Both the position numbers and the translations under genes were made by a program. The notes under the pieces are model-generated. The model searched no databases. It worked only from the letters and a program-made list of their open reading frames with translations, and had not been told where the DNA came from. Shown here in pieces: positions 8,212 to 15,714 of a DNA stretch of 64,000 nt. Position 1 is the first letter of the stretch; every line of letters starts with the position of its first letter. Origin of the DNA: Streptomyces sp. P9-A2 (GTDB lineage: Bacteria; Actinomycetota; Actinomycetes; Streptomycetales; Streptomycetaceae); NCBI RefSeq assembly GCF_036634175.1, contig NZ_JAZIFX010000001.1, positions 4,030,001-4,094,000 on the forward strand, in the 5' to 3' direction.

Positions 8212-9675
8212 TCAGACCCCCGTCTCCGCCGCGATCCGGCCCGAGCGGACCGCTGTCAGCAGGTCCGCGTGGTCCGCCTCCGTGCGGTCGGCATAGCGGA
8301 AGGCGAAGTCGCCCATCGCCTCGTCGAGCTCGTCGCTCCTGCCGCAGTACCCCGCGATCAGGCGGGGGTCGGCGCTGTGGGAATGGGCGCGGGCCAGGAG
8401 GGCGCCGGTCATCCGGGCGTAGTCGTCGACCTGGTCGGCGGACAGGGCCGTGGGGTCGACGCTGCCCTTGCGGTTGCGGAACTGCCGTACCTGGTAGGGC
8501 CGCCCCTCGACGGTCGTCCAGCCCAGCAAGTTGTCGCTGACCACCTGCATCCGCTTCTGGCCCAGGACCACGCGCCGGCCCTCGTGGCCGACGTCGGGGA
8601 CGTCGAAGCCGGCCGTCAGCAGATGCGGCACCAGCGCCGAGGCGCGGGCCTCCTTCACCTGAAGGACAAGGGGCTCCCCCCGATGGTCGAGGAGCAGCAC
8701 GACGTACGAGCGGGTGCCCACGCTGCCCGTGCCGACGACGCGGAACGCCACGTCCTGCACCGCGTGCCGGGCCAGCAGCGGAAGCCGGTCGGGCTGGAGG
8801 GTGCCGACGTACTCCTCCAGGGAGGAGGCCACCGCCAGGGCCTCGGCGTCGGGGACACGGCGCAGCACCGGCGGGGCGTCGACGAAGCGGCGCCCGCCGT
8901 CCTCCGTCACCTTGGTGGACTTGGCCGCGAAACGGCCGCTGGTGTTGGCGCGGGCCTTCGTGTAGACCCGCTCCAGTGTGCCGAGCAGATCGTGCGCGTC
9001 GGTGTGGGAGACCAGTTCCTCGTCGGCGATGGCGTTCCACGCGTCCAGCACCGGCATCTTCGCCAGCAGCCGCATCGTGCGACGGTAGGCGCCCACCGTG
9101 TCCTGGGCGGCTTTGCGGCAGGTGTCCTCGTCCGCGCCGACCTCCCGCCCCGCGAGCACCAGCGAAGTGGCGAGCCGCTTGAGGTCCCACTCCCAGGGAC
9201 CCCACACCGTCTCGTCGAAGTCGTTCAGGTCGATGACCAGCCCACCGCGCGCGTCGCCGTACAGACCGAAGTTCGCCGCGTGCGCGTCGCCGCAGAGCTG
9301 CGCGCGGATCCGCGTCATGGGGGTGCGGGCCAGGTCGTGGCCCATCAGGCCCGCCGATCCGCGCAGGAAGGCGAACGGTGTCGCCGCCATCCTGCCCACT
9401 CGTATCGGCGTCAGCTCGGGCAGCCGGCCACGACTGGACTCCTCGACCGCGCTGACCGCGTCGGGGCGTGAGGGATCCAGATCGAGAGCCGAGTGCGCCC
9501 TGCGCGGCACCAGCCGGCGCAGAGCCTTGCCGTCCGCCTTGGCCGAGCCCTCGGGCGGCCACGCCGCGAAGCCCGGTACGCGCGGCAGCCGCCGCACCTC
9601 ACCGGCGGCGAGGTCCGGCTCCGCCCGCTCCGCCGTCCTGCCCGTCCCGGTCCCGCCGGCACCAGTTTCGGTCAC
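8212..9675 (-). CDS. DUF2252 family protein
   Basis: A 487-residue protein of the DUF2252 family, which has a kinase/aminoglycoside-phosphotransferase-like fold but no settled function. Recognisable motifs: TPFAFLRGSA, QLCGDAHAANFG, a VIDLNDFDET segment and a WDLKRLATS helix; later KEARAS, VVLGQKRMQ and AHSHSADP. The Asp-His and Asp-Phe-Asp motifs resemble the phosphotransferase catalytic and metal-binding elements. GTG 9675 (or 9678) is chosen because GGGGGAGG lies 8 (or 5) bases upstream; an ATG at 9693 would place that ribosome site inside the gene. Confidence 0.85.
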   Translation of the reverse strand: MTETGAGGTGTGRTAERAEPDLAAGEVRRLPRVPGFAAWPPEGSAKADGKALRRLVPRRAHSALDLDPSRPDAVSAVEESSRGRLPELTPIRVGRMAATPFAFLRGSAGLMGHDLARTPMTRIRAQLCGDAHAANFGLYGDARGGLVIDLNDFDETVWGPWEWDLKRLATSLVLAGREVGADEDTCRKAAQDTVGAYRRTMRLLAKMPVLDAWNAIADEELVSHTDAHDLLGTLERVYTKARANTSGRFAAKSTKVTEDGGRRFVDAPPVLRRVPDAEALAVASSLEEYVGTLQPDRLPLLARHAVQDVAFRVVGTGSVGTRSYVVLLLDHRGEPLVLQVKEARASALVPHLLTAGFDVPDVGHEGRRVVLGQKRMQVVSDNLLGWTTVEGRPYQVRQFRNRKGSVDPTALSADQVDDYARMTGALLARAHSHSADPRLIAGYCGRSDELDEAMGDFAFRYADRTEADHADLLTAVRSGRIAAETGV

Positions 9676-10027
9676 CACAACCGCCTCCCCCATACGCCCG
9701 TACCTACACACACCGGCCGTGCCGCACGCGAACGGCCACCGACCGTCGGCCCGCCTCGATGTCGCCATGGGCATCGGCGCAGGCCATGAGATCAACTGTG
9801 CCGACCGTACAACCAGGTGGCCGAAACGCGTCAGACCCTGTGGACAACTCCGGGACCGTGGACAACTCCGTCACTCACCCGCGCCCCTGCCACCACCCGC
9901 CCCGCAACCACTGCCCGCCCCATCACCCGAGCCACGGCGACCACCTGCCGCACCCTCCCCCGCCTGTCCTGCCGGTCCCGCCTGTCCTGCCTGTCCTGCC
10001 CCGCCCCGCCGGTCCTGCCCCGCCCTG
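9676..10027. other. Intergenic region with two DnaA-box-like repeats
   Basis: This is the upstream region of the DUF2252 gene and the downstream region of the tetR gene. It holds an 18-bp-spaced direct repeat (9841-9849 TGTGGACAA, 9859-9867 CGTGGACAA), each followed by CTCCG, and a long pyrimidine-rich low-complexity stretch (about 9880-10030). No gene is supported. Confidence 0.7.
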
Positions 10028-10702
10028 CTATCTCGCTTCTGCCTCGGTGGCCACGTTCCCCGTGGCCGGTTCCAGGCGCCCCGCCTCAAGGGCCCGCCGA
10101 CCGCGGTCCGCCGAGATGTCCAGCCGGGCCAGCACCGCCGGCACCGCGATGCCCGGCAGCATGTGCTGGAACAGCACCACGACCCGGTGCTCCAGATCCT
10201 GCCGCTGACAGCGCAGCTGCGAGAGGAGCTGTACTCCCGAAAAGCTCGCGACCAGTAGTTCCGCCGTCTCCGTCACCTCGACGTGCGGCAGCAGTTCGCC
10301 CCCCGCCTTCGCCTCGGCCAGGGTCCGGGTGGTCTGGTCGATCCACATCCGGAAAGCGGGGGTCCGGTCCAGTCCCAACGCTCCCTGGTCCAGGGCCAGT
10401 CCGACACTGGCGCGCACCAGCGGATCCGTGCACAGCCGCAGGGCCAGCACCAGACCGGAGTCGACGAGTTCCTGGAGCTTGCTGGACTGGGGCTGCAGGG
10501 CCACCGCCAGCTGCTCCTCGAAAATGCCGAGCGCCAGCTCCTCCTTGGAGCCGAAGTGGAAGTACAGCGCTCCCTTGGTCACCCCTGCCCGGCCCAGAAT
10601 CTCGCCGATGGTCGCCGAGGTGTAACCGCGCTCGTCGAAGACGGCCGCCGCCGCGTCCAGAATGGTCCGCCGTGTGCGGATCGCGCGCTCCTGTCGCGCC
10701 AT
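10028..10702 (-). CDS. TetR-family regulator, gamma-butyrolactone receptor-like
   Basis: A 224-residue repressor. The N-terminal helix-turn-helix is of the ArpA/ScbR type, with RTRRTILDAAAAVFDERGY, SATIGEILGRAGVTKGALY and FHFGSKEELA. The C-terminal ligand domain includes a conserved Trp in FRMWIDQTT, as in butyrolactone receptors. The ATG is seven bases after AGGAGG. It is divergent from an AfsA-like synthase, the classic receptor/synthase pairing, so it probably represses that gene and itself until a gamma-butyrolactone binds. The ligand is unknown. Confidence 0.87.
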   Translation of the reverse strand: MARQERAIRTRRTILDAAAAVFDERGYTSATIGEILGRAGVTKGALYFHFGSKEELALGIFEEQLAVALQPQSSKLQELVDSGLVLALRLCTDPLVRASVGLALDQGALGLDRTPAFRMWIDQTTRTLAEAKAGGELLPHVEVTETAELLVASFSGVQLLSQLRCQRQDLEHRVVVLFQHMLPGIAVPAVLARLDISADRGRRALEAGRLEPATGNVATEAEAR

Positions 10703-10843
10703 CGGGTGCCTCCTGATCTCCGTGGATCTCGTGGATCGCCGTGAAGTGGTCATGCGGTAGCCATGCGGTCGGCATACCGCCGTACCACGATGCCGTGCGG
10801 GCTCGTGGACTCGTGGACTCGTCTCCAACGGTGTGGATCACCC

Positions 10844-10871
10844 TTGAAAAAAACCGGCTCGTCCGTATCTT
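10844..10871 (+). promoter_or_regulatory. Promoter and candidate autoregulatory operator of the afsA-like gene
   Basis: TTGAAA (10844-10849) and TATCTT (10866-10871) are separated by 16 bases, an unusually good housekeeping-type promoter for this genome. The spacer AAAACCGGCTCGTCCGTATC has the A/T-rich half-sites around CCGG typical of gamma-butyrolactone-receptor operators, so receptor binding would block RNA polymerase. The operator call is inference. Confidence 0.55.
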
Positions 10872-10917
10872 AGTGCGAAGTCGACCGGAGCCAGGCCTTC
10901 TATCCGGAGGGTTCCTC

Positions 10918-12021
10918 ATGCCGCAGTCAGGTGCCACAAGCACGCCCACGGAGGATCGAACCGGACAGCGAAGCGCGCCCGCAACCACCGCTGGACAGGC
11001 AGTCGGCGCCCTCACCGTCACCCGGGTCACCGCGGAACTCGCCCACCGCACCCGCGCGGCGGACATCTTCCCGACGGAATGGGTCCGCCTGTCCGAACTC
11101 GACTTCCGCGTCACCGCGCACTGGCCCGCCGACCACTCCTTCTTCGGCCCCGTGGACGACCTCCGCCAGGATCCGATGATCGTCGCCGAGACACTGCGCC
11201 AGACGACGATGGCCCTCGCCCATGCCGAGTTCGGTGCCCCCCTCGACACACACTTCGTCATGTGGGATCTGGGAATCTCCACCGTCCCCTCCGAACTGCT
11301 GCTCGCGGACGCCGCGGAGCCGGTCACCGTCGACGTCGTCTGCTCCGAGGTACGCCGCCGGGGCCGCGGCCTGAGCAGCATGCGGACCACCATGGAGTTC
11401 CACCGCGCGGGACGGCTCGTCGCCCGGGGCACCGGCAGCATGGGCTGCACCTCACCGGCCGCGTACCGCCGCCTGCGAGCCGGGCAGCCGGGCAGCCCGG
11501 GCAGCCCGGGCACCGCGATACCTCCCTTACCCCCCGTCCCTCACGAGCTGGTCGGCCGTCACCGCGCGGAGGACGTCGTCCTCGCCCGCTCCGACCGCCC
11601 CGGCACCTGGCTCCTGCGTGTCGACACCAGTCACCCCGTGCTCTTCGCCCGGCCCAACGACCACGTCCCCGGCATGGTTCTGTTCGAGGCGGCCCGCCAG
11701 GCGGCGACAGCGGCAACCGGCGGACGCGTCTTCCTGCCGTCCGACCTGGCCTCCTCCTTCAGCCGCTACACCGAGCTGGACAGCCCTTGCCTCCTCGAAA
11801 CCGAGGTCTTCGACAAGGGCGGAGCCGACGATGAGGCCAGGAGCCCCGACAGGGGGGACGACGGTGACGAAGGCGAGGTGACCGTACGGGTCTTCGGCCT
11901 GCAGAACGACGAACCCGTCTTCACCGTCACCCTCGCCTCGGCCCTCCACCGCCGGAGCCCGTGGCCACCCCCAAGGCTTCCCCCAGCCCCAGCCCCATCC
12001 CCGGTACGGTCGCTGACGTGA
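10918..12021 (+). CDS. AfsA-like gamma-butyrolactone biosynthesis protein
   Basis: A 367-residue homologue of AfsA, which condenses a beta-ketoacyl-ACP with dihydroxyacetone phosphate to start A-factor-type autoregulator synthesis. Two AfsA hot-dog repeats are visible: the first around DIFPTEWVRLSELDF ... LAETLRQ-like ... HFVMWDL, the second around HRAEDVVLARSD ... DHVPGMVLFEAARQA. The ATG follows GGAGG at 10905-10909. Codon 204 is TTA (11527-11529), which would make translation depend on the bldA leucyl-tRNA. A GC-rich PGSPGSPG linker separates the halves. It overlaps the next gene by four bases. Confidence 0.88.
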   Translation: MPQSGATSTPTEDRTGQRSAPATTAGQAVGALTVTRVTAELAHRTRAADIFPTEWVRLSELDFRVTAHWPADHSFFGPVDDLRQDPMIVAETLRQTTMALAHAEFGAPLDTHFVMWDLGISTVPSELLLADAAEPVTVDVVCSEVRRRGRGLSSMRTTMEFHRAGRLVARGTGSMGCTSPAAYRRLRAGQPGSPGSPGTAIPPLPPVPHELVGRHRAEDVVLARSDRPGTWLLRVDTSHPVLFARPNDHVPGMVLFEAARQAATAATGGRVFLPSDLASSFSRYTELDSPCLLETEVFDKGGADDEARSPDRGDDGDEGEVTVRVFGLQNDEPVFTVTLASALHRRSPWPPPRLPPAPAPSPVRSLT

Positions 12022-12986
12022 CGGTGAACCTCCTGATCACGGGCGGCACCGGTTTCATCGGGAGCCGGATCACCGCCGCGGCGCGCCGACGCCCGCACAC
12101 CCACATCCGGTTGCTGTCCCGCCGCGCCCCCGCCGGGAACGCACAGCCCGACGCCCCGCAGCCGAGCACCTTCCCGGACACGCCCCCGCCCGCCGTGACC
12201 GTCCCCGGTGACCTCACCGACCCCGCCTCCCTGCACGGCAGTTGCGCCGGCGTCGATGTCCTCGTCCACTGCGCCTCACGCATCACCGGCGACCCGGAAT
12301 CCGTCGCGGCGGTCAACGACCGGGGCACCAAGGCGCTGGTGGAGGAGGCGGTACGCAGCGGGGTGCGCCGGATCCTGTACGTGAGCACCGCCGCCGTCCA
12401 CGGCAGGGGCCCCTTCCGCGGCGTACGGCCGGGCGAGGCTCCCGTCGCCCCCGTCTCCGCCACCAGCCGCACCCGCGCCGCGGCCGAACGGCACGTACTC
12501 GACGCGGGCGGCCTGGTGCTGCGACCCCACCTGGTGTACGGCTCGGGCGACCACTGGGTGGTACCCGGACTGGTGGGGCTCCTGAGGGAGTTGTCGGCCA
12601 CCGTGGCGGGCTGCGGGGCCCTGCACTCGATGATCGACGTCGACGTCCTGGGCCGCGCGGCCGTCGCCGCGGCACTCTCCCCGGTCCACGAACCCGGCGT
12701 CCACTACGTCAACCACCCGGACCCGGTAGCCGCGTCGGAGCTGCTCGCGGCCGTCTGCGCACAGGTGGAACAGCCCGGCGGGGGAACGGCGGTCGACGTC
12801 ACGACCGCCTACGCGCGGGCCGCCGGCTCCCCGCGCGCCCTGCATCACCTCGGCATGCTCACCGTCGACCACTGGTTCAGGGACGACACCTTCTGGGACC
12901 GCCTGGACTGCTCCCCGGGCGAGCCCTTCCTCCGCGCCTTCCCCCACGCGGCCCCCTGGTACCGGTCGTTCGCCACCGCCCTCTGA
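12018..12986 (+). CDS. NAD-dependent epimerase/dehydratase family protein
   Basis: A 322-residue extended short-chain dehydrogenase. The nucleotide-binding motif ITGGTGFIGS is right at the N-terminus, followed by GDLTDPASL, a VHCASRITG segment and a YVSTAAVHG strand. The expected catalytic Y-x-x-x-K is not obvious, so the chemistry may differ from the sugar epimerases. The GTG overlaps the TGA of the AfsA-like gene, implying co-translation and a role as the reductase of the butyrolactone pathway. That role is inferred from context only. Confidence 0.8.
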   Translation: MTVNLLITGGTGFIGSRITAAARRRPHTHIRLLSRRAPAGNAQPDAPQPSTFPDTPPPAVTVPGDLTDPASLHGSCAGVDVLVHCASRITGDPESVAAVNDRGTKALVEEAVRSGVRRILYVSTAAVHGRGPFRGVRPGEAPVAPVSATSRTRAAAERHVLDAGGLVLRPHLVYGSGDHWVVPGLVGLLRELSATVAGCGALHSMIDVDVLGRAAVAAALSPVHEPGVHYVNHPDPVAASELLAAVCAQVEQPGGGTAVDVTTAYARAAGSPRALHHLGMLTVDHWFRDDTFWDRLDCSPGEPFLRAFPHAAPWYRSFATAL

Positions 12987-13091
12987 CCGGCCACCGCCAC
13001 GGTCACCACCACGACCATCGCACCCGCGCTCCCGGCCCCGTCGGCTCACCGACGTGCCGCAAGCGGCGCACCGTCCCCGTCCTGCCCGCCG

Positions 13092-13163
13092 CCGCGCCAC
13101 CGCGCCACCGCGCCACCGCGCCACCGCGCCACCGCGCCACCGCGCCACCGCGCCACCGCGCCA
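13092..13163. repeat. 9 x 8-bp tandem repeat (CCGCGCCA)
   Basis: Nine perfect units directly follow the epimerase gene. The unit is too short and too regular for a CRISPR array. It is non-coding and probably a slippage-prone microsatellite. Confidence 0.95.
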
Positions 13164-13338
13164 CCGCAAGGCCACGTCACTGGGTATCCGGCCGCCGGAG
13201 GGCCGCGCGAGCCGGACCTGAGACTTTCCTCACAGGCCACCGGTGGCCCGCAGCGGAGTGGGCGAAGCTTCACACCCGGAACGGGACCGCGGACGGCCCG
13301 AGCCGTCGGCGATCCCTGTGTTTCCGCCCACACACAGC

Positions 13339-13376
13339 GGAACGGGCGGCATCGTGATCACGATGCCGCCCGTTCC
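13339..13376. terminator. 38-bp perfect palindrome
   Basis: A perfect dyad centred between 13357 and 13358 (centre TGATCA, arms GGAACGGGCGGCATCG and its complement). There is no unpaired loop beyond what a hairpin must open and no T-run. It lies between two converging units (epimerase and tRNA-Leu), so a bidirectional terminator is the simplest reading; a protein-binding site is the alternative. Confidence 0.6.
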
Positions 13377-13388
13377 CTTGGTACTACT

Positions 13389-13411
13389 GAAGCACTCTCA
13401 CTCGGTGCTTC
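13389..13411 (-). terminator. Hairpin just downstream of tRNA-Leu
   Basis: GAAGCAC and GTGCTTC pair across nine bases. It lies five bases past the tRNA 3' end on the minus strand and probably forms the primary terminator or processing hairpin. Confidence 0.55.
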
Positions 13412-13415
13412 GATG

Positions 13416-13499
13416 TGCGCGAGGGGGGAGTTGAACCCCCACGCCCTTGCGGGCACTGGAACCTGAATCCAGCGCGTCTGCCTATTCCGCCACTCGCGC
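13416..13499 (-). tRNA. tRNA-Leu (anticodon CAG)
   Basis: An 84-base cloverleaf on the minus strand: acceptor GCGCGAG pairs with CTCGCGC plus discriminator A. The anticodon stem CTGGA/TCCAG holds the loop TTCAGGT with anticodon CAG, and a long class II variable arm (around TGCCCGCAAGGGC) marks a leucine tRNA. The T-loop GGTTCAACTCC is intact. CCA is not encoded. It reads CUG, the dominant leucine codon in this genome. Confidence 0.95.
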
Positions 13500-14174
13500 A
13501 TTCGGTGTGTCCTCGGGCCCTTTCCTGTAAGGGTCAGGCGCCTTCCGACTCCTGAACATTAGCACGCTGGCCGGGGTGGATTCACATCCCTTTCCACCCG
13601 CCCCCACTCCCCACCCGCGCTGAGCAGCACCGCCGCCCATGAGCGGTCCGCAAGCGGCACACCGGCCGTCCGGACCACCCTTGAACCACCCCCGAGCAGT
13701 CACGGATGATCAACGACGTCATCGCACGGGCCCGTCCCGTACCGCCCTGTGTCGCTCCCGTCACACCGGACAAAAACGTACCGACGGGCACCGATACCCA
13801 CCCACGGGAACTGATGAGAACCGCTTCACGTATCAACCTCGTACCGGTAGCCCTCGTCTCCACAGGTGCCGGGCAGAGTCCACAGCCAGGTGCGGGACAC
13901 TGGTCCGCGGTCCCCTTTACGATCCATGGCAGAGCGGCTCGCACGAACACGGCCGAAGGAGTTCGAAGGCGAGCCCCGAAGGGAACTCCGTCAGGCATCG
14001 ACACCCGTCGGGCCGGACGGGCAGGGGGAACCAGCCGATCGACCAGGGCGTGGATACGATCAGTAAGCAGTACCGGTTATGCGGTGCACGGAACAGCGCA
14101 CCGGGCAGTAGAGGCGGTAGACGCAGCAGAAGACAGGGCAGTACACAGGACGGCAACGACGGAGGAGGTGCCCC
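13500..14174. other. Long leader/promoter region upstream of fhaA
   Basis: This 675-base gap separates tRNA-Leu from the fhaA-pknB cluster. Open frames here lack a ribosome site and typical codon bias, so I support no gene. It should hold the tRNA promoter (minus) and the cluster promoter (plus); TACGAT near 14054-14059 is a candidate -10 box for the latter. Confidence 0.6.
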
Positions 14175-15062
14175 ATGGGAGTCCTGAAGAAGTTTGAGCA
14201 GCGACTCGAAGGCCTGGTCAACGGCACCTTTGCCAAGGTGTTCAAGTCCGAGGTGCAGCCCGTGGAGATCGCGGGAGCGCTCCAGCGGGAGTGCGACAAC
14301 AACGCGACCATCTGGAACCGTGATCGCACCGTTGTCCCCAACGACTTCATCGTCGAACTGAGCACCCCCGACTTCGAGCGGCTCAGCCCGTACTCCGGGC
14401 AGCTCGGCGACGAACTCGCCGGCATGGTGCGCGACTACGCCAAGCAGCAGCGCTACACCTTCATGGGCCCCATCAAGGTGCAGCTCGAGAAGGCGGACGA
14501 CCTCGACACCGGCCTGTACCGGGTGCGCAGCCGTACACTCGCCTCCTCCAGCAGCCAGGCGGGCCCCGCAGGTCCCGGCCCTTCAGGCCCCGGCCCCGCC
14601 GGACCCGGCATGGGCGGCCCGCCCGTCGGCGGCCCCGGCGGTTACGGCTACCCGCCGGCCGGTCCCACGGGCGCCCCGCCCATGCCGGCCGCGCCGCCGC
14701 CCGGCGGCCGGCCCGGCGGTTACGGCTACCCGCAGCCCGCGGGCGGCCAGCGGCCCCCCGCCGCACCCGCGTCCGCCGGACGCACCCGGCACTGGGTCGA
14801 GATCAACGGCAACCGCCACCAGATCTCCAACGGGACGCTCGTACTGGGCCGCAGCACCGAGGCCGACGTGCGGATCGACGACCCCGGCGTCTCCCGCCGG
14901 CACTGCGAGATCCGGACCGGAACGCCTTCGACGATCCAGGATCTGGGATCCACCAACGGCATCGTGGTGGACGGACAGCACACCACCCGCGCTACGCTCC
15001 GCGACGGCTCGCGAATCGTCGTGGGCAGCACCACCATCATTTACCGGCAAGCCGAAGGGTGA
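14175..15062 (+). CDS. fhaA: FhaA-type FHA domain protein (DUF3662-FHA)
   Basis: A 295-residue phosphothreonine-binding adaptor of the PknB cell-growth network. Residues 1-118 form the DUF3662 domain (MGVLKKFEQRLEGLVNGTFA, VQPVEIAGALQRE). Next comes a Gly/Pro-rich linker, and from about residue 200 an FHA domain with VLGRSTEADVRI, SRRHCEI and DLGSTNGIVVDG. The ATG follows a strong GGAGGAGGTG. It is first in the run fhaA-fhaB-pstP-rodA-pbpA-pknB. In mycobacteria FhaA binds the phosphorylated pseudokinase linked to MurJ; a pseudokinase gene lies beside murJ at 62086-63789. Confidence 0.93.
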   Translation: MGVLKKFEQRLEGLVNGTFAKVFKSEVQPVEIAGALQRECDNNATIWNRDRTVVPNDFIVELSTPDFERLSPYSGQLGDELAGMVRDYAKQQRYTFMGPIKVQLEKADDLDTGLYRVRSRTLASSSSQAGPAGPGPSGPGPAGPGMGGPPVGGPGGYGYPPAGPTGAPPMPAAPPPGGRPGGYGYPQPAGGQRPPAAPASAGRTRHWVEINGNRHQISNGTLVLGRSTEADVRIDDPGVSRRHCEIRTGTPSTIQDLGSTNGIVVDGQHTTRATLRDGSRIVVGSTTIIYRQAEG

Positions 15063-15072
15063 AGCGGGGGCA

Positions 15073-15582
15073 ATGTCAGAGCTGACCCTCACGGTCATGC
15101 GGCTGGGTTTTCTGGCCGTTCTGTGGCTGTTCGTGATCGTGGCCGTGCAGGTCATCCGCAGCGACCTGTTCGGCACGCGGGTCACCCAGCGCGGAGCGCG
15201 CCGGGAGACCGCCCGGCCGCAACAGGGCGCCCGGCAGGCACCACCGCCGCAGCGCCAGCAGTCCGGGGGCGGCCGCCGCGGCCGTAACGCCCCCACCAAA
15301 CTCGTCGTGACCGAGGGCATCCTCACGGGCACCACCGTCGCGCTCCAGGGCCAGACCATCACGCTGGGCCGGGCGCACGACAGCACCATCGTGCTGGACG
15401 ACGACTACGCCTCCAGCCGCCATGCCCGGATCTACCCGGACCGCGACGGCCAGTGGATCGTCGAGGACCTGGGTTCCACGAACGGCACCTATCTGGAACG
15501 GTCCAGGCTGACGACCCCCACACCGATCGGACCGGGTTCACCGATCCGCATCGGCAAGACCGTCATCGAGCTGCGGAAGTAG
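15073..15582 (+). CDS. fhaB: FhaB/FipA-type membrane FHA domain protein
   Basis: A 169-residue protein with one N-terminal transmembrane helix (LGFLAVLWLFVIVAVQVI), a basic Arg/Gln-rich linker and a C-terminal FHA domain (TLGRAHDSTIVL, SSRHARIY, DLGSTNGTYLE). It binds phosphothreonine partners at the membrane in the same pathway as FhaA and PknB. It starts 10 bases after the fhaA stop, in one operon. Length and architecture match the actinobacterial family. Confidence 0.92.
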   Translation: MSELTLTVMRLGFLAVLWLFVIVAVQVIRSDLFGTRVTQRGARRETARPQQGARQAPPPQRQQSGGGRRGRNAPTKLVVTEGILTGTTVALQGQTITLGRAHDSTIVLDDDYASSRHARIYPDRDGQWIVEDLGSTNGTYLERSRLTTPTPIGPGSPIRIGKTVIELRK

Positions 15583-15714
15583 TACGACAATGAGCGAGCG
15601 GAGCGAGCACGCAGTGGGGGCCGTCACCCCGGGCCCCGGCGCGCTCCCGACCGGAGGGTGGGCAGTGTGGCTCGACACGACCGGCTGTACCCGGAGCCGA
15701 CGGGCGAGGTGCGC

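Noticed and set aside
13092..13163. Possible CRISPR array
   Set aside because: Units are only 8 bp, contiguous and without spacers; the same applies to the 17-bp array at 32611. No cas genes are present.
13706..14197. Possible gene in the fhaA leader
   Set aside because: No ribosome site, atypical composition, and it overlaps the fhaA start.
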